The position numbers and the translations under genes are program-made. DNA of 64,000 nt, from positions 62,001 to 126,000 of the forward strand of contig NZ_SCMK01000009.1 of assembly GCF_005503355.1 (NCBI RefSeq), read 5' to 3'. The notes beneath the pieces were generated by a model, which was not told the origin of the DNA, searched no databases, and saw only the letters and a program-made list of their open reading frames with translations. Positions 28,022-40,256 of this stretch are shown one piece after another. Position 1 is the stretch's first letter, and every line of letters starts with the position of its first letter. The stretch comes from Sphingomonas sp. 1F27F7B (lineage in GTDB: Bacteria > Pseudomonadota > Alphaproteobacteria > Sphingomonadales > Sphingomonadaceae).

Positions 28022-28920
28022 CAGTGACTGTCCCGTTGCGGGTGGAGGGAAGTGCCGGCGCGGCCGGGGCGGAAGGATCGGGGCCAGGTCAGCGGGTTCC
28101 AGCTGGCGCTGCCGTCGAGGCTGAAGGTGATGAACTCGGCGCGGCCGCCGATATTCTCCCAGGGCACCGGGCCGCCGAGTCCGTTCTGATACAGCGGGAA
28201 GCGGCTGTCGGCCGAATTGTCGCGATTGTCGCCCATCAGGAAGACACGGCCCGCACGCACGGAGACCGGCCCGTAATTGTCGCCCTCCGACACGCCGAGA
28301 TCGGCGACGTCGTAGGAGCGGCCATTGGGCAGCGTCTCGCGGAAGATGGTCAGGCGGCAATAGGGCTTGCCGTCGGCGGCGGTGATTCGGCGCCCCGCAT
28401 AAAAGCGCGAACCGCCCTTGTCCGGATCGGATTCGCAGCGCGTATTGGCGTCGACCGGGATCAGCCGGTCGCCCATCGCGCGGCGCGGGACGGCGCGGCC
28501 GTTGAGATAGACGATGCCGGCGCGCACCGCGACGGTATCGCCCGGCAGGCCGATCACGCGCTTGATATAATCGGTGCTGGTGCCCGGCGGCGTGACGATC
28601 ACGACGTCGCCGCGCTCGGGCAGGCGGCCGAACAGCCGGCCGGGGATGAAGGGCAGCACGTGGAAGGTCGGCGTCACCCAGCTATAGCCATAGGGGTATT
28701 TGGTCACGACCAGGCGGTCGCCGACAAGCAGCCCGGGCAGCATCGATTCGCTGGGAATGAAGAAGGGCTTGGCGATCAGGCTGTGGAAACCGAGCACGGC
28801 GAGCACGAGCCAAAGGATGCCGCGCGCCTCCGCCCACCAATCGGTGCGCGGGCGGCCTTCCGCTTCCTCGATCGCTTCGTGACTGGCCTGGTGATTCAGG
28901 GCCGATTCCTCCGCCGCCAT
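28021..28920 (-). CDS. lepB: Signal peptidase I
   Basis: Membrane protease of 299 residues that cleaves Sec and Tat signal peptides. One N-terminal helix (about 34-50) precedes the catalytic nucleophile S59 in FFIPSESMLPG; the general-base lysine is in DYIKRVIGLPGD, and the conserved GDNRDNSADSR is present near the end. Two cysteines lie in a periplasmic insertion (CESDPDKGG...YC). ATG 28920 overlaps the acpS stop by one base. Confidence 0.95.
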   Translation of the reverse strand: MAAEESALNHQASHEAIEEAEGRPRTDWWAEARGILWLVLAVLGFHSLIAKPFFIPSESMLPGLLVGDRLVVTKYPYGYSWVTPTFHVLPFIPGRLFGRLPERGDVVIVTPPGTSTDYIKRVIGLPGDTVAVRAGIVYLNGRAVPRRAMGDRLIPVDANTRCESDPDKGGSRFYAGRRITAADGKPYCRLTIFRETLPNGRSYDVADLGVSEGDNYGPVSVRAGRVFLMGDNRDNSADSRFPLYQNGLGGPVPWENIGGRAEFITFSLDGSASWNPLTWPRSFRPGRAGTSLHPQRDSH

Positions 28921-29324
28921 CAACCTTCCTTCACCGCCTCGATCATCACCATGGCGAACGCCCAGGGATGATCGTCCGTCAGCGTCAGGTGCACCTTGGC
29001 GACGTGACCCGCCGGGGTGATGGCGTCAAGCCTCGCCCTGGCCCCGCCGGTGAGCGCCAGGGTGGGGGCGCCGGAGGGCGAATTGACGACACCGATGTCC
29101 TTCATGAACACGCCTCGCTTGAAGCCGGTTCCCACGGCCTTGGAGAAGGCTTCCTTGGCAGCGAAGCGCTTGGCGAGCGTAGCGGCATAGTTATGGGGGC
29201 GGGTCTTCGCCTTGGCGATCTCGATCTCGGTGAAACTGCGCGCCTCGAACCGTGTCCCGAAACGGTCCAGCGACTTCTGGATCCGCTCGATATTGCAGAG
29301 GTCCGAACCGAGGCCGAGGATCAT
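28920..29324 (-). CDS. acpS: Holo-[acyl-carrier-protein] synthase
   Basis: Protein of 134 residues that attaches phosphopantetheine to acyl carrier protein. The metal-binding [10 protein letters not shown] and the catalytic [13 protein letters not shown] are intact. The start is ATG 29324, overlapping the small membrane protein gene (ATGA). Confidence 0.95.
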   Translation of the reverse strand: MILGLGSDLCNIERIQKSLDRFGTRFEARSFTEIEIAKAKTRPHNYAATLAKRFAAKEAFSKAVGTGFKRGVFMKDIGVVNSPSGAPTLALTGGARARLDAITPAGHVAKVHLTLTDDHPWAFAMVMIEAVKEG

Positions 29325-29572
29325 GGCCGCCCGTCCTCGCCCGACGTCGCCTGCACGAATTGCAGGATCAGGCCGGAAACGAAGTAGACCACGCCTCCGC
29401 CAACTGCGATTCCCGTAGCAATCAACAGGTTCTGCCAGCCAAACGGCTTGCCGTCCGATGCATCGCTCAGGATCGCGCCCAGGGCGATGAGGGCGCACAT
29501 CGGGAAAAAGAACAGGAAGAAGTGGCGGCGCGCGCGCAGCTGGGATCGGACGAAGTCGGCGCGCCGGCTCAC
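29321..29572 (-). CDS. Small inner-membrane protein of unknown function
   Basis: Protein of 83 residues from GTG 29572, overlapping the pdxJ stop (GTGA) and the acpS start. It has a basic N-terminus ([17 protein letters not shown]) and two hydrophobic helices ([18 protein letters not shown] and [19 protein letters not shown]). I do not recognise a family. Its tight packing between pdxJ and acpS argues that it is translated. Confidence 0.7.
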   Translation of the reverse strand: MSRRADFVRSQLRARRHFFLFFFPMCALIALGAILSDASDGKPFGWQNLLIATGIAVGGGVVYFVSGLILQFVQATSGEDGRP

Positions 29573-30321
29573 CGGGCTTCGTCCATCAGCGCACGCATGT
29601 GGCGGATCACCGGGGCGAGCCCGTCGAAGATCGCCTCGCCGATCAGGAAATGGCCGATGTTGAGCTCCAGGAGCTGCGGGATCGCGGCGATCGGGATCAC
29701 ATTGTCGAAGGTCAGGCCATGGCCGGCATGCGGCTCGATCCCCGCCTTGGCCGCCAGCGCCGCGGCGTCGGCGATGCGGCGCAGCTCCGGCGCGCGATCG
29801 GCTTCGGCCAGCTCGCAATAGCGGCCGGTGTGGAACTCGACGACCGGCGCGCCCAGGCGCAGCGCCGCGTCGATCTGGCGCTCGTCGGGCTCGACGAACA
29901 GCGAGACGCGGCTGCCATTGTCGCGCAGCCGCGCGACCATCGGCGCCAGGTGAGCGGAATGCCCGGCGACGTCGAGCCCGCCCTCGGTGGTGCGCTCCTC
30001 GCGCTTCTCGGGCACGATGCACACGGCGTGCGGGCGGTGGCGCAGCGCGATCGCCAGCATCTCGTCGGTCGCCGCCATCTCGAGGTTGAGCGGCACGGTG
30101 AGCTCGGCGGAAAGCCGGGCGATGTCGTCGTCGGTGATGTGCCGGCGATCCTCGCGCAGGTGCGCGGTGATGCCGTCGGCTCCCGCCTCAGCCGCGAGCA
30201 GGGCGGCTCGGACTGGATCGGGATAGCCCGAGCCGCGCGCGTTGCGCACGGTGGCGACGTGATCGATGTTGACCCCCAGGCGAAGACGTTCGCCCGACGA
30301 CTCCCGAAGCTTGCCGGTCAC
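29569..30321 (-). CDS. pdxJ: Pyridoxine 5'-phosphate synthase
   Basis: TIM-barrel enzyme of 250 residues for the last ring-closing step of vitamin B6 synthesis. [16 protein letters not shown] at the N-terminus, [26 protein letters not shown] and GHGLTFDNV are the family signatures. The GTG at 30321 is chosen because GAGGAG sits 8-9 bases upstream and the N-terminus matches normal PdxJ length. Confidence 0.95.
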   Translation of the reverse strand: MTGKLRESSGERLRLGVNIDHVATVRNARGSGYPDPVRAALLAAEAGADGITAHLREDRRHITDDDIARLSAELTVPLNLEMAATDEMLAIALRHRPHAVCIVPEKREERTTEGGLDVAGHSAHLAPMVARLRDNGSRVSLFVEPDERQIDAALRLGAPVVEFHTGRYCELAEADRAPELRRIADAAALAAKAGIEPHAGHGLTFDNVIPIAAIPQLLELNIGHFLIGEAIFDGLAPVIRHMRALMDEAR

Positions 30322-30334
30322 CGCTGGCGCCTCC

Positions 30335-30931
30335 TCATGCCGTGATCGCCCGGCTGCCCGGCTTGATCGCGGGGATCGCCGCCAGCTCGGGCGGGAGCTG
30401 GTCGGCCGGATAGGCCGGCACGTCCATTCTGAGCAGCGACACCAGGGGCACGCCGACATCCGCCTTGCCGTTCGAGCGGTCGACGATGCAGGCGGCGCCG
30501 AGCAGCTCGCCCGGATGCTTGCGGATCGCGGCGATGCACTCGCGCGACGAAAGGCCGGTGGTGACGATGTCCTCGACCATCACGATCCGCGCGCCTTCGG
30601 GAATCTCGAAGCCGCGGCGCAGCTGGAACTCGCCGTCCTCGCGCTCGACGAACACCGCCTTGCAGCCCAGCGCCCGGGCCGTCTCATAGCCCGGGATGAT
30701 TCCGCCGATCGCCGGCGAGACGACCATGTCGACCTCGCCGAATGATTCGCGGATCAGCTTTCCTAGTGCACCGCACACACGCCCGGTGCGCGCGGGATCC
30801 TCGAAAATACGCATCTTTTGCAAGAAGATGGGAGAACGAAGGCCGGAAGACAGGATGAAATGGCCCTCGAGCAACGCACCTGCAGCACGAAACTCGTCCA
30901 GAATTGCGTTGCCTTCCAATGCGCGCTCCAT
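30335..30931 (-). CDS. pyrE: Orotate phosphoribosyltransferase
   Basis: Protein of 198 residues catalysing orotate + PRPP to OMP in pyrimidine synthesis. The PRPP-binding loop is [12 protein letters not shown], and [24 protein letters not shown] are typical. First gene of the eight-gene minus-strand cluster, divergent from coxB. Confidence 0.95.
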   Translation of the reverse strand: MERALEGNAILDEFRAAGALLEGHFILSSGLRSPIFLQKMRIFEDPARTGRVCGALGKLIRESFGEVDMVVSPAIGGIIPGYETARALGCKAVFVEREDGEFQLRRGFEIPEGARIVMVEDIVTTGLSSRECIAAIRKHPGELLGAACIVDRSNGKADVGVPLVSLLRMDVPAYPADQLPPELAAIPAIKPGSRAITA

Positions 30932-30998
30932 CGTCGTCGGGATTGTCGATTTCCCTTAGGACCAGCCTCCAACGACCGCAACGGGCGATCAAAAAGGG

Positions 30999-31026
30999 TT
31001 GAGAATGGATGCGTGGCTCGTATACG
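30999..31026 (+). promoter_or_regulatory. Candidate sigma-70-type promoter for coxB
   Basis: TTGAGA (30999-31004) and TATACG (31021-31026) are separated by 16 bp and end 65 bp before the coxB start. This pair is the best housekeeping-like promoter I see in the window. The divergent pyrE promoter must lie in the same 160-bp gap. Confidence 0.5.
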
Positions 31027-31091
31027 CCAGTTGCACTGGGGGTAATCCTTTCCCAGCCCGGGGCTCTTGCGGAACAGGGTGAAGATAGACG

Positions 31092-33864
<2,773 letters not shown>

Positions 33865-33890
33865 GCCCGGCCGAAAGGCTGAATCACGAA

Positions 33891-33924
33891 GCGCCCCGGG
33901 AGGAGACTCCCGGGGCGCTTTCGT
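33891..33924 (+). terminator. Rho-independent terminator after coxA
   Basis: A perfect 12-bp stem, GCGCCCCGGGAG / CTCCCGGGGCGC, with a GAGA tetraloop, is followed by TTTCGTT. It lies 27 bp after the coxA stop, so coxBA can be ended independently of the assembly genes downstream. Confidence 0.8.
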
Positions 33925-34051
33925 TGCGGCTTCCCGTATCGTCCGGTTTCGTCGCGCCATTGTCGGCATTGATCGCGCGCAACCTTGCGGTTCATCGCAG
34001 CGAAGCGATGCGCAAGGAAAACGAACGCCGGAAAATTCTGGGAGATCCGAG

Positions 34052-34939
34052 ATGAAGTTCCTGCCGGGCGCGCTCGCGCTGCTCTTCGCCGCCATGCCCG
34101 CCGCCGAGGCGCAGACCGCGCCGCCCGCCGCGCCCGAGGCGGTGATCCAGATGAAGCCGTGGCGCACGCGCTGGGCAATGGAAGCCGAGATCGCCGGCAA
34201 GAAGGGACTGTATCTGCTCGATACCGGTGCCGGCATCACGCTCGTCTCGCGCGAGACCGCCACCCGGGCCGGCTGCACCCCCTGGGGCCGCCTGACCGGC
34301 TACAACATGATGGGCAATCGCAGCCAGGGGCCGCACTGCGCCGACAGCATCGCGATCACGGTGGGCGGCATCACCGCCAGGCCGCCGATCACGGGCCTGA
34401 TCAACATGGCCGCGGAACCGCGCAACGCCGCGCTCGACGGCGTCATCGGCCTGAACCTGTTCGAGGGGCGCACCGTGACCTTCGATTTCGCGGCGGGCAT
34501 CGCGACGATCGAATCGGATGCCAGCCGCGCCGCGCGCGTCGCAGGCATGCGCCCACTGCGCATCCGGCTGAAACGCGAGATCGACGGCGGCGCGCTCGCG
34601 GTGACGACGGCGGTGCCGACGAAGAAAGGTACGCTCTGGTTCGAGCTCGATTCGGGCAATGGCGGCACCGTGCTCGTCTCCCAGCCTGTCGCCGAACTGG
34701 TGGGGATGGATCCGAAGCAGGAAGGCAAGCAGCCCGCCGATTTCGAAGTGCTGGGCGACATCCGCGCGACGACTCCGGATGCGTTCACGCCGGACATGAT
34801 CATGGACGGCAATCTCGGCATGCCGTTCCTGCGCAACTGGGTGGTGACGATCGACCTTGCCCGCGGCCTTGCCTGGATCGGCAAGCCGCCCGTGCCGCCC
34901 AAGCCCGCAATCCCGCTCGAGGAGGCGGTGAAGCAGTAA
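34052..34939 (+). CDS. Retropepsin-like aspartic protease, secreted, two-lobed
   Basis: Protein of 295 residues with a signal peptide ([18 protein letters not shown]). Two aspartic-protease half motifs are present: [13 protein letters not shown] near residue 55 and [15 protein letters not shown] near residue 200, each followed by a hydrophobic-hydrophobic-Gly element ([10 protein letters not shown] and DGNLGMPFL). Two catalytic aspartates in one chain would form a pseudo-dimeric, pepsin-like site. Substrate is unknown. It sits between the coxBA terminator and ctaB, preceded by GGGAGA. Confidence 0.8.
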   Translation: MKFLPGALALLFAAMPAAEAQTAPPAAPEAVIQMKPWRTRWAMEAEIAGKKGLYLLDTGAGITLVSRETATRAGCTPWGRLTGYNMMGNRSQGPHCADSIAITVGGITARPPITGLINMAAEPRNAALDGVIGLNLFEGRTVTFDFAAGIATIESDASRAARVAGMRPLRIRLKREIDGGALAVTTAVPTKKGTLWFELDSGNGGTVLVSQPVAELVGMDPKQEGKQPADFEVLGDIRATTPDAFTPDMIMDGNLGMPFLRNWVVTIDLARGLAWIGKPPVPPKPAIPLEEAVKQ

Positions 34940-35186
34940 GCGGCGGCGCCTGCCGCCTAGGACTACGGCCACTATCGGGCCGGATCGGAAAGTCGAGACA
35001 GCAGCACCCCATGAGAATCCCCGGGGCGCTTCTGTCTCAGGCCCCACCGGACAAGCGCCGCGGCCGGATCAGGCGATCAGGCCGTGCGACTGGAGCCGGG
35101 CGATGCGATCGCGGTGCCGCGGCGCTTCTATGGCAAAGCCTCCACTTCCCCCCGCGCACGCCTGGGCCTATAGCCGACGCACGACC

Positions 35187-36089
35187 ATGAGCACCGCTTC
35201 CGCCACCGTCACCCTGCCCGCCGACTGGCGCGACTTCCTCGCCCTCACCAAGCCGCGGGTGATGACCCTCGTCGTCTTCACGGGGCTGTGCGGCATGCTC
35301 GCCGCGCCCGTGCCGATCCATCCGGTGCTGGGCTTCACCGCCATCCTGTGCATCGCGCTGGGCGCCGGCGCGGCAGGGGCGCTCAACCAATGGTATGAGG
35401 CCGATCTCGACGCCAAGATGAAGCGCACCGCCAAGCGGCCGCTGCCGGCGGGACGGATGGACCGCCAGTCGGCGCTGCACTTCGGCGTGGGACTGGCGGG
35501 CTTCTCGCTGGCGCTGATGTATTTCGCGATCAACCTGGCCGCGACGATCATCCTGGCCGCCTCGATCCTGTTCTACGTCTTCGTCTACACGATCTGGCTC
35601 AAGCGCCGCACGCCGCAGAACATCGTGATCGGCGGCGCGGCGGGCGCCTTTCCGCCGATGATCGGCTGGGCGGCGGCGACCGGCGACGTGAGCACCATGC
35701 CGGTGCTGCTGTTCGCGCTGATCTTCCTGTGGACGCCGCCGCATTTCTGGGCGCTCGCGCTGTTCGTGAAGACCGATTACGCCAATGCCGGCGTGCCGAT
35801 GCTGCCGGTGGTGGCGGGCGAGAAATCGACGCGGATCCAGATCGGCCTCTACACCCTGCCCATGATCCTGTGCGCCGCGGCGCCCTGGCCGCTGGGCTTT
35901 ACCGGCGCGATCTACGGGATCACGGCAGCGGTGATGTCGGGCCTGTTCCTCGCCATGGCGGTGCAGGTCGCGATCCGCCGTTCCGAGCCCGACGACACGA
36001 TGGTGCCGGAAAAGCGGCTGTTCAAATTCTCGATCCTCTATCTGTTCATTGTTTTCGGCGCGCTCGTCGTCGACAGGTGGTTCGCATGA
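35187..36089 (+). CDS. ctaB: Protoheme IX farnesyltransferase (heme O synthase)
   Basis: Polytopic UbiA-family enzyme of about 300 residues that converts heme B to heme O for the oxidase. The prenyl-diphosphate motif is [21 protein letters not shown], and a second Asp-rich loop is [14 protein letters not shown]. The start is ATG 35187 ([18 protein letters not shown]); the frame is open upstream without homology. ATGA links it to the next gene. Confidence 0.95.
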   Translation: MSTASATVTLPADWRDFLALTKPRVMTLVVFTGLCGMLAAPVPIHPVLGFTAILCIALGAGAAGALNQWYEADLDAKMKRTAKRPLPAGRMDRQSALHFGVGLAGFSLALMYFAINLAATIILAASILFYVFVYTIWLKRRTPQNIVIGGAAGAFPPMIGWAAATGDVSTMPVLLFALIFLWTPPHFWALALFVKTDYANAGVPMLPVVAGEKSTRIQIGLYTLPMILCAAAPWPLGFTGAIYGITAAVMSGLFLAMAVQVAIRRSEPDDTMVPEKRLFKFSILYLFIVFGALVVDRWFA

Positions 36090-36265
36090 CCGATGATCTG
36101 ATCCAGGCCCCGCCCCATGTTCCGGCGACACCGATCGAGGAGGCCGAGCTGATTCGCGCCCGCCAGCGCAGCCGCGCTACCGTGATGGCGGTGCTGCTCG
36201 GCCTGTTCGTGGTGCTCGTCTTCGCCATCTCGATCGTGAAGATCCAGCTGGGCCATACGGGGTGA
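36086..36265 (+). CDS. CoxF-like small membrane protein of the oxidase cluster
   Basis: Protein of 59 residues with one transmembrane helix ([21 protein letters not shown]) and a 30-residue acidic/basic cytoplasmic head. It overlaps ctaB by 4 bp (ATGA) and ctaG by 4 bp (GTGA). Short proteins at this position in alphaproteobacterial cox operons are annotated CoxF or left hypothetical; function is not established here. Confidence 0.75.
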   Translation: MTDDLIQAPPHVPATPIEEAELIRARQRSRATVMAVLLGLFVVLVFAISIVKIQLGHTG

Positions 36266-36822
36266 TCCGGCTGAGCCGGAACCTGCGCGTCGCGATCCTC
36301 GCCGGGATCGGCGTGTGCTCGATGACCGGGCTCGGCTTTGCTGCCGTGCCGCTCTACCGCATGTTCTGCGAGGCGACCGGGCTCAACGGCACCACCCAGC
36401 GCGGCGTGCGCGCGCCGGGCAGCGTCGGCCAGAAGATCACCATCGCCTTCGACAGCAATGTCGCCAAGGGCATCCCCTGGAAGTTCCAGCCCGAGCGGCG
36501 ATCGGACACGATCGACATCGGCGGGCGCGACATGGCGTTCTTCACCGCCACCAACACTTCGGATCACGAAGTGACCGGCACCGCGACGTTCAACGTCACG
36601 CCGGTGTTCGTCGGCAAATATTTCACCAAGATCCAGTGCTTCTGCTTCACCCAGCAGACGCTGAAGCCCGGCGAGACGGTGCGCATGCCGGTGATCTTCT
36701 ATGTCGACCCCAAGATCCTCGACGATCCGGACGCCCGCGACGTGCAGGAGATCACGCTCTCCTACACCTTCTATCCCGCCGAATCGCCGGCAGTGAAGGA
36801 AGCCGCGGCCCAGGCCCGCTGA
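36262..36822 (+). CDS. ctaG: Cytochrome c oxidase assembly protein CtaG/Cox11
   Basis: Copper chaperone of 186 residues that builds the CuB centre of subunit I. One N-terminal helix, then PLYRMFCEATG and the copper-binding CFCF motif in IQCFCFTQQTL. GTG 36262 overlaps the upstream stop. Confidence 0.95.
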   Translation: MIRLSRNLRVAILAGIGVCSMTGLGFAAVPLYRMFCEATGLNGTTQRGVRAPGSVGQKITIAFDSNVAKGIPWKFQPERRSDTIDIGGRDMAFFTATNTSDHEVTGTATFNVTPVFVGKYFTKIQCFCFTQQTLKPGETVRMPVIFYVDPKILDDPDARDVQEITLSYTFYPAESPAVKEAAAQAR

Positions 36823-36908
36823 CACGCGAACCGCGCGTGCGCGAGGGTTGTTGCGGGAAGCGATTTCGCACCGTAAAGCTTGCTGCAAAATAGGAGCAGG
36901 GAAGTTCG

Positions 36909-37790
36909 ATGGCCGGGGCAAAGAATCACCAGTACCATATCCTTCCACCCAGCATCTGGCCGCTGTTCGGCGCGTTTGCGGCGCTGGTGCTTGCTTCGGG
37001 CGGCATCATGGTGATGCACAGCTATCCGAGTGCCTATCTCGTCTTCTTCGCCGGCGTGGCGCTGGTGGCGATCACCATGTTCGGCTGGTGGAGCAAGGTG
37101 ATCCAGGAAGCGCATGCCGGCGATCACACGCCGATCGTGCAGCTCCATCTGCGCTACGGCATGATCCTGTTCATCGCTTCCGAAGTGATGTTCTTCGTCG
37201 GCTGGTTCTGGGCCTGGTTCGACTTCTCGCTCTTCCCCAGCCACGTCGAGGCGGTCGGCGGGCAATGGCCGCCCAAGGGCATGGAAGTGCTCGATGCCTG
37301 GAAATTCCCGCTGCTCAACACGCTGATCCTGCTGCTCTCGGGCTGCACCGTCACCTGGGCGCATCATGGGCTGATCCACAATGAGCGCGGCGGCGAGAAA
37401 AAGGGTCTCTGGGGCCTGATCGGCGTGGGCGAGAACGACACCGTGCTGAAGGGCCTGTGGCTCACCGTGGTGCTGGGCCTCACCTTCAGCTGCCTGCAGG
37501 CCTATGAGTACAGCGAGGCGCCCTTCCCGTTCAAGGCGGCATCCGAGGGCGGGTCGAGCTATGGCGGCGCCTTCTTCATGGCGACTGGCTTCCACGGCTT
37601 CCACGTGATCGTCGGCACGATCTTCCTGTTCGTGAACCTGGTCCGCGCGTACAAGGGCGACTTCACGCCGAAGCAGCATTTCGGTTTCGAGGCCGCGGCC
37701 TGGTACTGGCACTTCGTCGACGTGGTGTGGCTGTTCCTCTTCGCCTCCATCTATGTCTGGGGCGGCTGGGGCGCGCCGGTCCACGGCTGA
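36909..37790 (+). CDS. coxC: Cytochrome c oxidase subunit III
   Basis: Protein of 293 residues with seven helices. Typical signatures include YGMILFIASEVMFFVGWFWA, FHGFHVIVGTIFL and the C-terminal AAWYWHFVDVVWLFLF. AGGAGCAGGG precedes ATG 36909. It is separated from coxBA by the protease and assembly genes, a rearranged order often seen in sphingomonads. Confidence 0.96.
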   Translation: MAGAKNHQYHILPPSIWPLFGAFAALVLASGGIMVMHSYPSAYLVFFAGVALVAITMFGWWSKVIQEAHAGDHTPIVQLHLRYGMILFIASEVMFFVGWFWAWFDFSLFPSHVEAVGGQWPPKGMEVLDAWKFPLLNTLILLLSGCTVTWAHHGLIHNERGGEKKGLWGLIGVGENDTVLKGLWLTVVLGLTFSCLQAYEYSEAPFPFKAASEGGSSYGGAFFMATGFHGFHVIVGTIFLFVNLVRAYKGDFTPKQHFGFEAAAWYWHFVDVVWLFLFASIYVWGGWGAPVHG

Positions 37791-37791
37791 C

Positions 37792-38193
37792 GTGACCGAC
37801 AGCGCGAACGACATTTCCGGGGGAGGCGGTCCAGTACCACCTCCCCCGATCCTTTCGGGGACCAGGGGTGCCTGCCCCTGCTGCGGCGCGCCCACGCTGT
37901 TTCGAAGCCTTGCGGGCTTTGCCGAGCGCTGCGGCGCCTGCGGGCTGGACTTCACGCGGTTCAACGTCGGCGACGGGCCGGTCGTGTTCCTGACCCTCGG
38001 CATCGGCGCGCTGGTCACTGCGCTGGCGCTATGGGTGGAGTTCCGCTTCCAGCCGGGCCTGCTGGTCCATGCGCTGCTCTGGATTCCGTTCACGGCGGCG
38101 CTGGTGATCCTGGCGCTGCGCTTTTCCAAGGGCCTGTTGCTCGCGCTCGAATATCGCAACCGCGCCGGCGAAGGGCGCGTTCGGGGCGAATGA
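37792..38193 (+). CDS. DUF983 zinc-ribbon membrane protein
   Basis: Protein of about 133 residues. CPCCGAPTLFRSLAGFAERC...C has four Cys in a zinc-ribbon arrangement, followed by two hydrophobic helices. DUF983 proteins accompany cox assembly genes in alphaproteobacteria, but their role is unknown. The start is taken as GTG 37792, two bases after coxC. Codons 9-19 encode GGGGPVPPPP across a strong hairpin (37818-37848). Confidence 0.82.
   Translation: MTDSANDISGGGGPVPPPPILSGTRGACPCCGAPTLFRSLAGFAERCGACGLDFTRFNVGDGPVVFLTLGIGALVTALALWVEFRFQPGLLVHALLWIPFTAALVILALRFSKGLLLALEYRNRAGEGRVRGE
37818..37848 (+). promoter_or_regulatory. Strong hairpin just after coxC, inside the DUF983 5' end
   Basis: A 13-bp stem, CGGGGGAGGCGGT / ACCACCTCCCCCG, has a 5-nt loop (CCAGT) and one G-T wobble. 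It begins 28 bp after the coxC stop. It could reduce read-through or stabilise the coxC mRNA end. Confidence 0.5.
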
Positions 38194-38816
38194 TGCCGCG
38201 ATTTCCCCTGGTCCCGACGTTCCTCGTCGCCCTCGCCGTCGCCGCGATGATCGCTCTGGGCGTGTGGCAGCTCGCGCGCCGCAGCGAAAAGCTCGTCGCG
38301 CTCGAACGCTATGCCGCCAATTTCGAGAAGCCGGAAATGGCCTTTCCCCGCCTGCCGGTGGGCGACGAGAATCTGTTCCGCCGCGCCAGCGCCTTCTGCC
38401 TCGAAGTGACGGGCTGGCAGAGCCAGGGCGGCCGCGCGGCGAGCGGCGCCAATGGCTGGCGCCACATCGCCCGGTGCCGCACCGGCGCGGAAGGCCCGGC
38501 GCTGCTGATCGACATGGGGGTGAGCAGCGATCCCAAGTTCGCCCCCATATGGAAGGGCGGCCAGGTGAAGGGCACGATCACCCATGCCCCCGATCACCGC
38601 CCGCTCCTCGCCGGACTGTTCGACAGCGAGCCGAAGCATCTGATGCTGATCTCCGAAGCCGCCGCGCCCGGCCTGGTGCCCACGGCCAGGCCGGACCTTT
38701 CGAGCGTGCCGAACAACCACCTCTCCTATGCGGTGCAGTGGTTCCTGTTCGCGCTGGTGGCGTCGGTGATCTATGTGCTGGCGCTCAAATGGCGGCGGAA
38801 GCCGAAGGCGCCCTAA
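38190..38816 (+). CDS. SURF1-family cytochrome oxidase assembly protein
   Basis: Protein of about 208 residues with a helix at each end, the SURF1 layout. Motifs include LGVWQLARRSEKL after the first helix, GANGWRHIARC in the loop and SYAVQWFLFALVASVIYVLALK at the C-terminus. SURF1 delivers heme a to subunit I. ATG 38190 overlaps the DUF983 stop (ATGA). Confidence 0.88.
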   Translation: MMPRFPLVPTFLVALAVAAMIALGVWQLARRSEKLVALERYAANFEKPEMAFPRLPVGDENLFRRASAFCLEVTGWQSQGGRAASGANGWRHIARCRTGAEGPALLIDMGVSSDPKFAPIWKGGQVKGTITHAPDHRPLLAGLFDSEPKHLMLISEAAAPGLVPTARPDLSSVPNNHLSYAVQWFLFALVASVIYVLALKWRRKPKAP

Positions 38817-38864
38817 AGCTCGGCTTTGTTGCCTGCGGCATTGCACCCCGCTAACGCCACCCGC

Positions 38865-40256
38865 ATGCGATATCAGAGCACCCGAGGCGGCGCGCCGCTG
38901 CTTGGCTTCCGCGACGTGACTCTCGCCGGGCTGGCGAGCGACGGCGGCCTGTACGTTCCCCAGAGCTGGCCGCGCTTCAGCCGCGAGGATATCGAAGCGC
39001 TGAAGGGCCTCTCCTATGTCGAGACCGCCGTCCGCGTGATGGCGCCCTTCACCGGCGAGGATCTGAGCGAGGATGAACTGCGCACGCTGTGCGAGCAGGC
39101 CTATGGCCGCTTCGCCCAGGCGGCGGTGACGCCGCTGGTCCAGCTCGACCATCGCCATTTCCTGCTCGAGCTGTTCCACGGGCCGACACTGGCCTTCAAG
39201 GATGTCGCGCTCCAGCTGCTCGGCCTGCTCTTCGAGAAGTTCCTGACCGGCAGCAGCGAGCCGCTGACCATCGTCGGCGCGACTTCGGGCGACACCGGCA
39301 GCGCTGCGATCGACGCAGTCGCCGGGCGGCACGGCGTCGACATCTTCATGCTGCATCCCAGGGGCCGGGTCTCGGACGTGCAGCGCCGCCAGATGACGAC
39401 GGTGCTGGCGCCGAACGTCCACAACATCGCCATCGAAGGCAGCTTCGACGATGCCCAGGCGATGGTGAAGGCGCTGTTCAACGACGCCGCATTTTCCGGC
39501 CGCTTCCGGCTCAGCGCAGTCAACTCGATCAACTGGGCCCGATTGATGGCGCAGGTGGTCTATTATTTCTACGCCGCGGTCCGCCTGGGGGCCCCGGCGC
39601 AGAACATCGCCTTCGCGGTGCCGACGGGCAATTTCGGCGACGTGTTCGCCGGCTATGTCGCGGCGCGGATGGGGCTGCCGGTCGAGCGGCTGATCGTCGC
39701 GACCAACGTCAACGACATCCTTCATCGCGCGCTTTCCAGCGGCGACTATTCGGCAGGCAGCGTCACCCCGACGGCAGCGCCGAGCATGGACATCCAGGTG
39801 AGCTCGAACTTCGAGCGGCTGCTGTTCGACCTTGCCGACACCAGCGTGGCGGAGCAGATGCGCGGCTTCGAAGCTTCCCGGGCGATGCGCCTCACCGACG
39901 CGCAGCAGAAAGGCGCGGCGAAGCTGTTCGCCAGCGACCGGATCGATGCGGACGCAATGAACGCGACGATGCGCTGGGCCTCGGCCGAAGCGGCGCAGGT
40001 GATCGACCCGCACAGCGCGATCGGCCTCGCCGCCGCGCGACGGGCGGACCTGCCGGCCGACGTGCCGGTCGTCACGCTGGCGACGGCGCATCCGGCCAAG
40101 TTCGCCGACGCCGTCGAGCGCGCCACCGGCGTGCGGCCGTCGCTGCCCGCGCGTGTCGGCGATCTGTTCGACCGGCAGGAGCGCTACGACGTGCTGCCGG
40201 GCACGCTGGAGGCCGTGCGCGAATACATCGCCGAACGCGCCAAACCGCGTGCGTAG
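38865..40256 (+). CDS. thrC: Threonine synthase
   Basis: PLP enzyme of 463 residues converting O-phosphohomoserine to threonine. It begins MRYQSTRGGAPLLGFRDVTL; the PLP lysine is K112 in GPTLAFKDVALQ, and GATSGDTGSAAIDA is the phosphate-binding loop. Placement directly after SURF1 is common in sphingomonads. A short GC stem lies immediately after the stop (about 40259-40275). Confidence 0.95.
   Translation: MRYQSTRGGAPLLGFRDVTLAGLASDGGLYVPQSWPRFSREDIEALKGLSYVETAVRVMAPFTGEDLSEDELRTLCEQAYGRFAQAAVTPLVQLDHRHFLLELFHGPTLAFKDVALQLLGLLFEKFLTGSSEPLTIVGATSGDTGSAAIDAVAGRHGVDIFMLHPRGRVSDVQRRQMTTVLAPNVHNIAIEGSFDDAQAMVKALFNDAAFSGRFRLSAVNSINWARLMAQVVYYFYAAVRLGAPAQNIAFAVPTGNFGDVFAGYVAARMGLPVERLIVATNVNDILHRALSSGDYSAGSVTPTAAPSMDIQVSSNFERLLFDLADTSVAEQMRGFEASRAMRLTDAQQKGAAKLFASDRIDADAMNATMRWASAEAAQVIDPHSAIGLAAARRADLPADVPVVTLATAHPAKFADAVERATGVRPSLPARVGDLFDRQERYDVLPGTLEAVREYIAERAKPRA

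Noticed and set aside
35015..35173. Short frame reading ...[23 protein letters not shown], resembling a polysaccharide-export motif
   Set aside because: It is only about 50 codons, has no good start codon or ribosome site, and ends 14 bp before ctaB. The resemblance is likely chance.
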